Below, in pieces: positions 23,926 through 34,382 of a stretch of DNA of 64,000 nucleotides. A program made the translations under genes and the position numbers. This DNA is from Pampus argenteus (lineage: Eukaryota; Chordata; Actinopteri; Scombriformes; Stromateidae), in NCBI GenBank assembly GCA_036937835.1, contig CM072881.1, positions 476,501-540,500 on the forward strand, given 5' to 3'. Each line of letters begins with the position of its first letter. Position 1 is the first letter of the stretch. The notes below the pieces were generated by a model. The model did not search any database. It was given only the letters and a program-made list of their open reading frames with translations, and was not told where the DNA came from.

Positions 23926-25211
23926 CCTCCAGAAACACAATGCACCTTTCACGGTCAGGCTGACTAAATAGTTTCTTCATTATGTTGACGGGCACAATAA
24001 CTTGCTCCACTCTAAATGTCTGCATGATTCTAAAGGATACACTATATCCACACATCATAAAGCGCTCTGAGACCTCCCATGCTCTCACTGTCTTATCGTC
24101 TGTCTCTGGCACCATCCATGAAAAGACATGAAAGAGTCAGACTCTCTCTCAAAGCATTCATATGCAAGCATGCATAACACAAACGGAATATACAGCGTAT
24201 CATTTAAGCTGGTTGGATAATAATACACAACTTTCCTTTCTCTCAGAGAGATGCTCTCTCCCTCATAGACAAGCCCAAAACACAACCTCTTCATTTCACT
24301 GTTTTTGTTGCACTGCAGGTCATCTACTGAAAGTTACAAAATTAAGCCTCATCCTCCTCCTAATAAATGTTCTGACCTGTACCTCAAGTTACCCCCGGCC
24401 CCCCAAAAAATGTGTGTAGCTTATAAGGTTTTGGGTAGAAATGCTCAAAAACTCACAGATAATACTATGTGAGACACAATAAAAGAGCCGTATCAGGTAT
24501 GGTCACTGTAAGATGATCCTAGCTACAAAATTAAAACTGCACAGCGCAAGTGTCACTGCACTGCAGGGAGGGAGTGTTCCTTTTCTTAGCCATGGCCAAG
24601 GGATGCAGGACATGTGTCCGAAACACACAGGTACTTAAAGGCAATGGAAATTTGAGGCCTCCAGTGCACATACACTAAGAATGAACTTCACAGTGAAGTA
24701 GGAGACATCATTTGTCCAGCAGTCTAACTTTTGAAAATTAAAGCTTGCCAGAACTTTAACTCTGAAAAGTTACAATGATTTTTTTAAAAGCATGTCAACA
24801 CAGGCATTGTATAGTTGTCTATCATTAAGCCAACTAGAACCGTCAAGTTTGACCCCCTCACTATCAAGTGAATTTTTGTGACCTTAAAGTTTTGGCTTCT
24901 TCTCTTGTTACTCTCATTGAGTTGTTCTGCATAAGAGCTGCTTAGATGCTCAGTATAAATCAAATATCAAATAAATGTAAACATAGTGATGCAATATTAA
25001 AAGTCAGCAGGCGAGAGAGAGATGCATGTTTCAACTGATGAGAACTTCAGCAGAACTCTATGCGAGTGTGTGTGCTGATGCATTTTAAATAGTCCCGTTA
25101 CACAGTCTTCAAATACATATCACATGCAGTCACATGCATGCTTTGGATAGGTGTAGGTGTGTGTGTGTGTGTATGTGTGAGAGAGAGAGCCTCTCCTCAC
25201 CTGGTCCATGG

Positions 25212-25330
25212 TGTTTAGGAGGAATTGGGCTGGCTCCTGGTCCATAGCATGGCTTGTGAAACCTCAGATTGTGTTCTTCATAGATAATGTCGGGTTTTGA
25301 TGGTGAGTGGGTGGGTGAGGTCAGGTAGGG
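25212..25330 (-). other. Exon-like block on the minus strand (weak)
   Basis: Reading the minus strand, an open frame rich in Pro and aromatic residues (SPTHSPSKPDIIYEEHN, then KPCYGPGASPIPPKHHGPG) ends exactly at CCAG|GTGAGG, a good splice donor, and then decays into CA/CT simple repeat. The acceptor side is unclear: the AG before GTATGCG has no pyrimidine tract. I do not recognise the protein. It could be a host exon or chance. Confidence 0.25.
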
Positions 25331-27642
25331 GGTCACTTCACGCATACCTCATTGTTGTATCGCCAGTGCGATGCCACTCACACGCTTCACCTCTTCCTGT
25401 TCCTCCTCCGTAACAGCCCCGTCCTCTGATCACTTGCTCTTGTATACAGTACTCCTATTTCTTCCCACCCTTCTCCTCACTCTGACCACAACCTGTGTAT
25501 AATCTTTTACTTTTCAACTGACACAACAGGAGATAATAAGTCAAAGGAGCTTGTATCCCTTTTATGTCCGTCCTCCAGACCGCTGTCTTCCCTGCTTCAG
25601 TATTGCTTCAGTAGTGGTTGGTTGTAATCTGTGCTCACACTGCCTCACTGCTTTTCTTCTTCCTCTTGCTTTGCTCTGCTCTCTCTCTCTCTCTTTCCCT
25701 CAGCTGCTCCCCCTCCTCCCACTTTTTTCTCTCTCTCACTGTACACAGCATTAGTGGGAGACAGAGTGAAGGGGAGGGGAGCAGTATCAGAGGGATATGT
25801 ACCATGTGACCCTGATAGTGTAGTAGGATTCCCCCAGCAGCTGTTACAGTCATTCCTTCATAGTGTTTCCCTTCCATTGATGACCAGTGTTGGTAAACTG
25901 TCAATGGAGCAGGAATACTGAGAACCAGCTGAGTCCCTGCTGCAAAGTGAAGAAGGAGGTTTTATCCACCTTGATGAGGGAATATCTGAAGGAACTATAC
26001 TGGGAATACTACATAAAAGAGCAGTCAAAATTGTTTGTTTTTTTAACAAAAGGTCAAATATCTATGTGTAATGTGAAAGATGTTGCTTGCAATGATGAAG
26101 GCACAGAGAATTATTACCAACATTACAGTTCCCCTCATCTCTACTGTTTTATTGTCTCTTGGTGATTTTAATGTTTAGGCAAAAAAACACCAGTGAAGCA
26201 ACTTTACATTACTTGTCCATCAACAAATAGGAGTAATTAGAAGTTAGCGACTAGCTGGTGAACATAGTGAAGCATTTAGCGGCTAAAAAGGCAGGTATTT
26301 CTCTTAGAAGTCTGTGGAGAGCAAAACAGAGTTAAACAAGAGTTATTATTGTACTTACATCTATCTAATAGAAACATGACTCCAAATAAATTCTAAGGTT
26401 GCTCTGCATCCACCATAGTGGCGATAGTTAGCCACAGCAACTTTATAAGGTGAACATCTTGTGTTAACTTGTTCAAAGTGGTCAAAAGAAATATATAAAA
26501 AAAAAAAATGATGGTGTTTTAACTGGGCCAAATTAAATCTAAAAACATAATCTTAAATCTTAAATTTGGGTCGGTTACAGCTTGGGTCTTGTCATAGTTT
26601 TGTCCACAATTCTTTATGACACAAACTGTGACACTTTTTCTAAGATGGGGGATTTGTGGCATTTAAACCATGGAACACCATAGGTCTATAAAATCAAAGA
26701 TACCAGCACTAGAATACTGCTACTACAAACTTTAAGTGTGAACTTTTGATACAGGCTAGAGTCACACTTCAGTGTTGGGGAGGTCAATTTGATCCACCAT
26801 TAAAAAGACCAAGTGACAGAAATCACAGAACAATAGTGACAGATTGGAAACATGTTACCCACAATTATGAGTAGCATAACTGTTATGACAGTTATTTAAC
26901 TGTTATTTAACAGAAACACACACAACACACCCGTACATATACAGAGTCATTCTATCCTTGAGGAATGAGGAAAAGGACATCCTGTGGTGCTTCCCCTGAG
27001 CTGTATAGCTGGAAACTCCCACCCAACAACAACAGGAATGGGTAGGCTGGCCAGCCACAGTGGCCCACTGTCCCCCACTTCACAAATCACCCTTATTACT
27101 CCTGTTTGCACAGTAGTTCAGTAAGGTTCACAAGCACATGGCCTGGAAAATAAACATGCAAGAGGCTAATTTAATTTATAACTTTAATGCAGTATTATTG
27201 CTACAGGACATCACAGACAACACATTATTGACCTTTCAACACTAATAAATGAATTTATTTGGAATGTATTTTAGGGTCTCTATGGGTTTATCAGTGAATT
27301 GGTTTTGTGGAACACATTGTTATCTCAGGTGATTGAGGTCAAATGCTGCATGGGACAAAAACTGTGGAAGATGCATGGCGCCATCTGCTGTACAATAAAC
27401 ATACAGGATATACACGTAGTCAGGACGAGATGTGACGGTAAAGTATGAGATATGACCGTTTTTCACATGTTTTTTGGCATGTTGATCAATGATATTTTTC
27501 AAGCTTGCCACCATGAAAAAAAATCTGCTCAATTTCTTATTATAATGTGAAATTTTTCTTGGTATATCTCGACTTTGTCAGCCATTTATGAATTATGTAA
27601 ATATAGTGTTACCGGTTGAAGAACCAGATGCAGTAGTTGAAC

Positions 27643-27692
27643 AGGAGGTGGCGGTAATATTATTGATACAATACATGACAACCGCAGAAGAA
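27643..27692. repeat. Short GGTGGCGGTAAT...CCGCAGAAGAAG repeat
   Basis: GGTGGCGGTAATATT, then ACCGCAGAAGAAGAA, matches a short motif pair I associate with a common fish dispersed repeat. The L2 tail begins right at the GAAGAA end, suggesting the LINE inserted there. Confidence 0.4.
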
Positions 27693-28380
27693 GAAATCAA
27701 ATCAAATCAAATCAAATTTTATTTATATAGCCCAAAATCACAAAATACATTTGTCTCAGAGGGCTTTACAATCTGTACAAGGAGTGACACCCTCTGTCCT
27801 TAGACCCTCGATTCGAGTGAGGAAAAACTTGCCCACCAAAAAACCTTTTAACAGGGAAAAAGGTGGAAGAAACCTCAGGAAGAGCCACAGAGGAGGGATC
27901 CCTCTCCCAGGACGGACAGACGTGCAATGATGTCACATGTACAGAACAATCAACACACACATATTGTACACTCACAATGAATAACAGTGACAAATAATGA
28001 CAATGACAAAATGAGAACAACGAATGATGAACCATTACAGCAACAGTGAAACTAGTGGTAAAGATACAGATACACAGTAGCAAATTATTAACTAACTATA
28101 ATCTGTAATGGGGATATGGCAACAATGATGACGGCGACAACACATGCAGTAGACGCCACGCAGGACCACAGCAGCAGACACAGTCCACAAGAACCTGCTG
28201 GACGAGAGAGCACAGAAACTCCGGGGCAGAAGTTTAATTAGTAACATGATAGATAGATGGATTAGATAGATGGATAGATAAGGAGAGAGAGAGAATGAGA
28301 GAGAGAGAGCGAGAGAGTATGTGAGTCCCCCAGCAGTCTAGTTCTATGGCAGCATAACTAAGGGATGACCTGAGCCAGCC

Positions 28381-31300
28381 CTAATTATAAGCTTTATCAA
28401 ACAGGAAAGTCTTAAGTCTACTCTTAAAGGTGTTGATCGTGTCTGCCTCCCGAACACAGAGTGGTAGTTTATTCCACAGAAGAGGAGCTTGATAGCTGAA
28501 AGCTCTGGCTCCCAATCTACTTTTAGACACTATAGGAACCACAAGGAACCCACCATCCTGGGAGCGCAATGTTCTAGTGGGGTGGTAAGGTACTATGAGC
28601 TCTTTTAAATATGATGGTGCCTGACCATGAAGAGCTTTGTAAGTTAGGAGAAGAATTTTAAATTCTATTCTAGACTTAACGGGTAGCCAGTGCAAGGAAG
28701 CCAAAATGGGAGAGATGTGATCTCTGATCTTGGTTCCTGTCAGAACACGTGCAGCAGCGTTCTGAATCAGCTGCAAACTCTTAAGAGACTTATTAAAACA
28801 GCCTGATAGCAAAGAGTTACAATAGTCCAGCCTAGAAGTAACAAATGCATGGACTAGTTTTTCTGCATCCACTTGAGAAATGATGCGTCTGATTTTGGCA
28901 ATGTTACGCAAGTGGAAGAATGCAGTCCTCGAAAGTTGTTTTATATAGTTATTAAAGGACAAGTCTTGATCAAAAACAACGCCAAGATTTTTTACGGTGG
29001 AGCTGGAGGCCAGGGTGATCCCATCTAAGGCTAAATCTCTGGAATGATAGTTTCTAAGGTGTTTGGGTCCTATTAGGAGAACTTCAGTTTTTTCTGAATT
29101 TAGCATCAGAAAATTGTGGGTCATCCAATTTTTTATGTCCTTAATGCATGCTTGAAGTCTAGTCAAGTGATTGGTTTCATCAGGCTTGATCGATAAATAT
29201 AATTGGGTGTCGTCAGCATAACAGTGAAAGTTAATTGAATGATTCCTAATAATGTTCCCTAAAGGAAGCATATATAAACTGAAAAGAAGTGGCCCTAATA
29301 CAGAACCTTGTGGGACTCCATGAGAAACTTTGGTTTGCATGGAGGCTACATCATGAACATGAACAAACTGAGAACGGTCTAGGAAATATGACTTAAACCA
29401 GCCTAGGGCGGTTCCTTTAATGCCAATTTGGTATTCCAGTCTCTGTAAGAGAATCTGATGGTCAATGGTGTCAAATGCGGCACTAAGATCTAATAGGACA
29501 AGTACAGAGATGAGTCCTTTGTCTGATGCCATTAGGAGGTCGTTTGTAACTTTAACTAGTGCGGTCTCTGTGCTATGATTTACTCTAAATCCTGACTGAA
29601 ACTCCTCGAATAAACTGTTTGTGTGGAGAAAGTCACATAGTTGGTTGGCTACGGCTTTCTCAAGTACCTTCGAGATGAATGAAAGGTTTGATATTGGTCT
29701 GTAATTGGCTAAAACCTCTTGATCTAGAGTTGGTTTTTTAAGAAGAGGCTTAATCACAGCTATTTTAAAGGACTGTGGTACATATCCTGATAATAAAGAC
29801 AGATTAATCATATTCACTAAGGACGGGCTAACTAAAGGTAATACATCTTTAAGCAGCCTGGTTGGGATGGGGTCTAAGAGACAGGTTGACGACTTAGATG
29901 AAGAAATTATTGTAGTTATTTGTTGAATGTCGACGGGAGAAAAGCAGTCTAAATATATGTCAGATTTTATAGCTATTTCCAACCTTGCTGTATCTGAAAT
30001 CAGATGAGTGCCTGATGAGGGCAAAAGGTGATGAATTTTGTCTCTAATATTTATAATTTTATCATTAAAGAAGCTCATGAAGTCATTACTAGTTAGGCTT
30101 AATGGAATAGATGACTCAATAGAGCTGTGGTTCTCTGTTAGCCTGGCTACAGTGCTGAAGAGAAACCTGGGGTTGTTCTTATTTTCCTCAATTAATGAGG
30201 AATAATAGGCTGTTCTGGCATTACGCAGAGCCTTCCTATAAATTGCAAGATTATCTTGCCAGGCTAGACGAGATTCTTCCAGTTTAGAGGCACGCCATTT
30301 ACGTTCAGATTTACGTGCCTCTTGCTTTAATTTGCGAGTGTGCTGGCTATACCATGGTGCTAACCTCCTCTGTTTTATTCTCTTCTTTTTCATAGGTGCA
30401 ATAGAGTCAAGAGTTGTCTGTAATGACTCTGTAGTATTACTAACGAGCTGATCTATGTGTGAGGGGCTACAGAAAGCTGCTGAGTCCTCTGTAACATTAA
30501 GACATGGCATTGAATTTAATACTATAGTAATTGTTTCCTTAAATTTGGCTACAGCACTGTCAGATAAACATCTGCTGTAGGAGTTTCTGAAAAAAGGCTT
30601 ATAGTCCAGTAGTATGAACTCAAAGGTTATTAAAAAATGGTCAGATAGGATAGGATTATGTGGAAATACTATTAGATGATCAATTTCAATGCCATATGAG
30701 AGTATAAGGTCAAGAGTGTGATTCAGACAATGAGTCGGTTTGTTTACACTCTGACAGAAGCCAATTGAGTCTAACAAAGAGATAAATGCAGTACTAAGAC
30801 TATCACTATGGTTGTCGACATGAATATTAAAATCACCTACAATAATTACTTTATCTGATTTAACGACCAAGCCTGATGCAAATTCTGCAAATTCAGATAG
30901 AAATTCAGAATAAGGACCTGGAGCTCGATATAATATAACAAATAATATTGGCTGTAATGTTTTCCAGGTTGAGTGAGTCAGGGTAAGAACGAGACTTTCA
31001 AATGAATTATAATTTAGTTTAGGTTTAGGATTAATGAGTAAACTAGAGTCAAATATGGCTCCAACTCCACCACCTCGACCAGTACTTCGAGGAATATGAG
31101 TATTACAATGACTGGGGGGAGTGGATTCATTTAAACTAACATATTCATCCTCCTGCAAACAGGTTTCAGTGAGGCAGAATAAATCAATATCATAATCAGA
31201 TATTAATTCATTTACTAAAACAGCTTTAGAGGACAAGGACCTAATATTCAGGAGTCCACATTTAATTATCTTGTTTTGGACTCTTGGAGATGTTGATTTA

Positions 31301-31479
31301 ATATTTATCAGGTTTTTATGATTTACTCCTCTTCTGTTTGTTTTATCTTTAAATAATGCAGGTGGACGGGGGACAGACACAGTCTCTATACTAGATGATT
31401 GGGTGGGCAACTGCTCTAGTGGAGGCGCAGAGAAGCGTGTAAGACTGCAGCTCTGCTTCCTGGTCTCAACTCTGGATTG
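28381..31479 (-). CDS. L2 ORF2: AP-endonuclease and reverse transcriptase
   Basis: This protein nicks target DNA and copies the LINE RNA into it. Counting 1009 residues from a TTG at 31410, residues 50-260 are the AP-endonuclease (LLNIRSLS, TETC at 81, GDFNIH at 192, SDHF at 256). The reverse transcriptase spans about 545-760 (LDLSAAFDTIDH at 640, HGVPQGSVLG at 697, catalytic YADD at 731). The C-terminal 200 residues are conserved in the window's other copies. The frame is open back to the ORF1 stop, 23 codons further up, but contains no ATG before residue 301. No conventional start would therefore include the endonuclease. It is in the same frame as ORF1, separated by a single TGA, so readthrough or reinitiation is likely. 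Confidence 0.92.
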   Translation of the reverse strand, partial: QSRVETRKQSCSLTRFSAPPLEQLPTQSSSIETVSVPRPPALFKDKTNRRGVNHKNLINIKSTSPRVQNKIIKCGLLNIRSLSSKAVLVNELISDYDIDLFCLTETCLQEDEYVSLNESTPPSHCNTHIPRSTGRGGGVGAIFDSSLLINPKPKLNYNSFESLVLTLTHSTWKTLQPILFVILYRAPGPYSEFLSEFAEFASGLVVKSDKVIIVGDFNIHVDNHSDSLSTAFISLLDSIGFCQSVNKPTHCLNHTLDLILSYGIEIDHLIVFPHNPILSDHFLITFEFILLDYKPFFRNSYSRCLSDSAVAKFKETITIVLNSMPCLNVTEDSAAFCSPSHIDQLVSNTTESLQTTLDSIAPMKKKRIKQRRLAPWYSQHTRKLKQEARKSERKWRASKLEESRLAWQDNLAIYRKALRNARTAYYSSLIEENKNNPRFLFSTVARLTENHSSIESSIPLSLTSNDFMSFFNDKIINIRDKIHHLLPSSGTHLISDTARLEIAIKSDIYLDCFSPVDIQQITTIISSSKSSTCLLDPIPTRLLKDVLPLVSPSLVNMINLSLLSGYVPQSFKIAVIKPLLKKPTLDQEVLANYRPISNLSFISKVLEKAVANQLCDFLHTNSLFEEFQSGFRVNHSTETALVKVTNDLLMASDKGLISVLVLLDLSAAFDTIDHQILLQRLEYQIGIKGTALGWFKSYFLDRSQFVHVHDVASMQTKVSHGVPQGSVLGPLLFSLYMLPLGNIIRNHSINFHCYADDTQLYLSIKPDETNHLTRLQACIKDIKNWMTHNFLMLNSEKTEVLLIGPKHLRNYHSRDLALDGITLASSSTVKNLGVVFDQDLSFNNYIKQLSRTAFFHLRNIAKIRRIISQVDAEKLVHAFVTSRLDYCNSLLSGCFNKSLKSLQLIQNAAARVLTGTKIRDHISPILASLHWLPVKSRIEFKILLLTYKALHGQAPSYLKELIVPYHPTRTLRSQDGGFLVVPIVSKSRLGARAFSYQAPLLWNKLPLCVREADTINTFKSRLKTFLFDKAYN

Positions 31480-32355
31480 TCATGGGTTAGATCGACTAAT
31501 AAACTCGACCATGTTTCTAGATATAAGAGCTGCTCCATCCAAAGTGGGATGGATGCCGTCTCTCCTAATCAGACCAGGTTTTCCCCAGAAAGGTGTCCAA
31601 TTATTTATAAAGCCCACATAATTATCTGGACACCACCTCGACAACCAGCGGTGAAATGACGACATGCGGCTATACATGTCATCACTGGTTACATTGGGTA
31701 GGGGACCAGAGAAAATTATGGAGTCCGACATTGTTTTTGCATATTCACACACCGATGACACATTAACTTTAGTAACCTCCGATTGACGTAACCGGGTGTC
31801 ATTACCGCCGACGTGAATAATAATTTTATTATATCTCCTCTTATCTTTAGCCAGCAGTTTTAAATTAGATTCAATGTCGCCCGCTCTGGCCCCCGGGATG
31901 CATTTAACTATGGTCCCCGGTGTCGCTAACTTCACGTTTCTTAAGATTGAGCTGCCAATGACCAGAGTTGGCCTCTCAGCGGGTGTGTCGCTGAGTGGGG
32001 AAAATCGGTTTGATACGTGTAGTGGTTGGTGGTGTACCGTAGGCTTCTGTTTGGGGCTATGCCTCCTTCGAACAGTCACCCAGCCTCCCGGCTGCTCGGG
32101 AACTACCGGGGGACGGCTAGCTACAGCTGCCTTCGGTGGTACCGCACCGGCTACAGGGGACTTGCTAACTATAACTGATTTTTCGGTGGTGCGGTACCGT
32201 GCCTCTAAGTCGCTAACCCTCGCCTCCAGAGCTACAAATAAATTACATTTAATGCATTTACCATTTTCGCTAAAGGAGGACGAGGAGTAACTAAACATCT
32301 GACACACAGAACAGGAGAGAGGAGAAGAGAGAGTGGGAGAGGAGAGAGAAGCCAT
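31480..32355 (-). CDS. L2 ORF1: Cys4 motif, coiled coil and SGNH-esterase-like domain
   Basis: A 291-residue protein with an ATG in the context GAAGCC. Residues 15-37 hold two CxxC pairs (CSVC and CIKC), a likely zinc site, followed by a short heptad segment (LEARVSDLEARY, 43-54) and a Pro/Ala linker. Residues about 129-285 are an SGNH/GDSL hydrolase: GSSILRN at 134 (Ser block), HVGGNDTR at 181 and DGIHPT at 266 (Asp-His block). Esterase-type ORF1 proteins are known from CR1/L2-like LINEs, where they accompany the RNA; the enzymatic role is unsettled. All catalytic positions appear present. It ends at TGA 31480-31482, immediately followed in frame by ORF2. Confidence 0.9.
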   Translation of the reverse strand: MASLSSPTLSSPLSCSVCQMFSYSSSSFSENGKCIKCNLFVALEARVSDLEARYRTTEKSVIVSKSPVAGAVPPKAAVASRPPVVPEQPGGWVTVRRRHSPKQKPTVHHQPLHVSNRFSPLSDTPAERPTLVIGSSILRNVKLATPGTIVKCIPGARAGDIESNLKLLAKDKRRYNKIIIHVGGNDTRLRQSEVTKVNVSSVCEYAKTMSDSIIFSGPLPNVTSDDMYSRMSSFHRWLSRWCPDNYVGFINNWTPFWGKPGLIRRDGIHPTLDGAALISRNMVEFISRSNP

Positions 32356-32637
32356 TTTCTAGCTAGGCTAGCTAGTAAGTCAGACAGCGAACTGATAAAA
32401 ACTATCGAAGTGTGGTTGCTAAAGTTAAGAGACCTGTCCGTGTACAAACAGAACAAGTCTATGTGGTGGTGCAAAGTTGTAAAAACACTCGCCAATGTGA
32501 GGAATATATGACAATATAACTAGGTGAGCAGAACAGAGAGCACCGTGTCAGTAACACCAGTAACCGGAAGTGACAGAATACGCTTACCGTAAAGCAGGTC
32601 GCAAAGATCAGGCAGCAGAGCCAACAGTCAGTAGTCA

Positions 32638-32671
32638 CTAGTTATAGTGAAACTAGCTTCACTATAACTAG
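32638..32671. repeat. Perfect 14-bp hairpin at the L2 5' edge
   Basis: CTAGTTATAGTGAA and its exact reverse complement are separated by the 6-base loop ACTAGC. It sits at or just beyond the presumed 5' end of the L2 element. It may be host palindrome or LINE 5' terminus. Confidence 0.85.
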
Positions 32672-34158
32672 CGCTAGCTCTGTTTTTAGCATTATGACCC
32701 CTTCTCTGTGTAACATAAAGCTGGTTAGCCATAAAGTTTTTAGTATTTGGCAAGCCAGTCAAAATGTAATAAACTAAAAATAGCAGACCTATAAAACGGC
32801 GTGTGTTTTCAGTCAGCAGCTTGTTTTTCCTCACAGCTCTTGTTTGTATGGACTGACAGCTCACCCACCTAGCTTTCATTAACGACAAGTGACTGCTAAT
32901 TCAACAGTGGCTGAAAAGAAAAGGAGTGACAGTGACTGTCAGCAGGGTAAGCGTGAAAATTCACCTGTTATTCTGGTTGACAGAAGATGGAAACAGTACA
33001 ATTTTCAATCAGTCTATGTTAGTTATTTGGGGAAGTTATCGTTGACCTGAAGATATTGATGACACCAAACTTCAACGTTAATAGACTTCCGACGTTTCTT
33101 GGCTGCCACAAAAGCAACGGTTACATCGTGATGGCACTGCTTTTAAAGTGGCGATAAACATTAGCAAATTAGCTCGTCACTTCATTTAACGTTACCACAA
33201 AGTACAAGTAGTGGAATAACAGGAGTTGGCGTCAAGCAACGTGTAAAAGTAAATGTATGAACAATCTAACGTCTAGACATTAGGCGTTTGTGCCTCTCGC
33301 GTACTAACTTATATTTGAGTCATACCAGCATCAGTGATTCTCAAACATGAATACTCTGCAATGTTTGACAAACCCAGAAGGTCGTAGACCTGTTCTGGAG
33401 CTGTTTTCACAATATTCACAGCCTCAGAATGACCACAGAGTTGCATTAATACATGTCAGGAGAAAACTGGGCATGGTAGTCCACATGAAAATAGGAACTA
33501 TATAAAGTGCAACTAATAATAAGTCCAAATAACCACTGAATCAGGTTTTTCTCGCTGTAATCATTCCTCCTGTTCATACTGACCGTTGGATCATAATGTA
33601 CTTACAATGTAAGTGATGGGCCACAAAATCCACAGTCCTCCTTCTGTGCATAAATGTATTTTAAAGTTTATCTGAAGCTAATGTGATTTGTGGGGATCTT
33701 TTAATAGCAAATAAGAACAGGAGGAATGATTACAGCGAAGAAAACTTCTTTTATTGTTCAGTGTTATATTTTTCACACAAAACCTATCCTTTTTGAGTAG
33801 TATTTTAAATGTCAGAACAATGTCTATTTTAACTTTAAGGAGCCCAAACTGATGTCTTCAAATTACTTGTTTTGTCTGAGTGACAGTCTAAATCCCATAT
33901 ATTCAATTTACTACCACCAAGCCTAAGAAAAACCAGCAAATATAAAGATTTGAGAACCTGGAACCAAATTTTAGCATTTTTTTTTTTTTACACATTTTAT
34001 GAAACTTTGCTGAAAATTAATTTCTGAAAATGCTCAAATGCAAAAAGATGTTTTACTAGGTAAACAGTGTCTAACCTGTGCTGCTTGCTGGCTGCAGTTT
34101 CTATTTGTTGCTTTGAGATATATCAATGGCACTTGTGAAGGGTTTATTCATTTATTTA
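32672..34158. other. Non-coding stretch, nothing recognised
   Basis: Unique-looking AT-rich sequence between the L2 element and the Tc1 element. No gene, RNA or repeat is supported. Confidence 0.5.
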
Positions 34159-34184
34159 CAGGTGCTGGTCATAAAATTAGAATA

Positions 34185-34382
34185 TCATGAAAACGTCTGT
34201 GTGTAGTGATTCTTGAAGCTGCAGTCCACTCTTTGTGAATCTCCTCCACATTTGTGAATTGGGTTTTGTTCCACAATCCTTTCCAGGGTGCGGTTATCCC
34301 TATTGTTTGTACACTTTTTTCTACCATCTTTCCTTTCCCTTTGCTTCTCTATTAATGTGCTTGGACACAGAGCTCTGTGAAC
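34185..34382 (-). pseudogene. Tc1-like transposase, N-terminal remnant
   Basis: The minus strand reads KCTNNRDNRTLERIVEQNP and then GGDSQRVDC, a familiar part of Tc1-like transposases between the two helix-turn-helix units and the start of the catalytic domain. The rest of the N-terminus lies across the hAT insertion at 35270-35360 (the plus strand there, CCTTTTGTATCTTGTCGTCC, reads back as an HTH segment). The DDE region is absent. Confidence 0.75.

Larger units (their letters stand above)
23176..27640. other. Mostly unique non-coding stretch
   Basis: I see no supported gene or transposon. It holds a CA tract at about 23889-23924, a TG/GA-rich patch near 25155-25190, a CT-rich patch at 25670-25745 and an exon-like block at 25192-25330. 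Short frames over the CT-rich part are composition artefacts. Confidence 0.5.
27693..32636 (-). mobile_element. Near-complete L2-clade LINE with two open frames
   Basis: The element lies on the minus strand: 5' UTR (about 32636-32356), ORF1 (32355-31480), ORF2 (31479-28381), a 3' UTR of about 690 bases and a (TTTGA)n tail at 27692-27716. Both frames are free of stops and frameshifts. Other copies in the window (A, B, C, D and the 22.8 kb tail) are broken. Endonuclease and RT motifs, an SGNH-type ORF1 and the short repeat tail fit the L2/CR1 group; the fish element Maui is a likely relative. I could not find a target duplication, so the 5' boundary is approximate. It could be a source element. 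Confidence 0.92.

Noticed and set aside
25551..25921. Leu/Ser-rich frames that look like membrane segments
   Set aside because: They arise from a CT-rich low-complexity patch read in three frames; no start context or splice sites.
31403..32290. Plus-strand frames opposite L2 ORF1
   Set aside because: They are antisense shadows of a clearly coding minus-strand gene.
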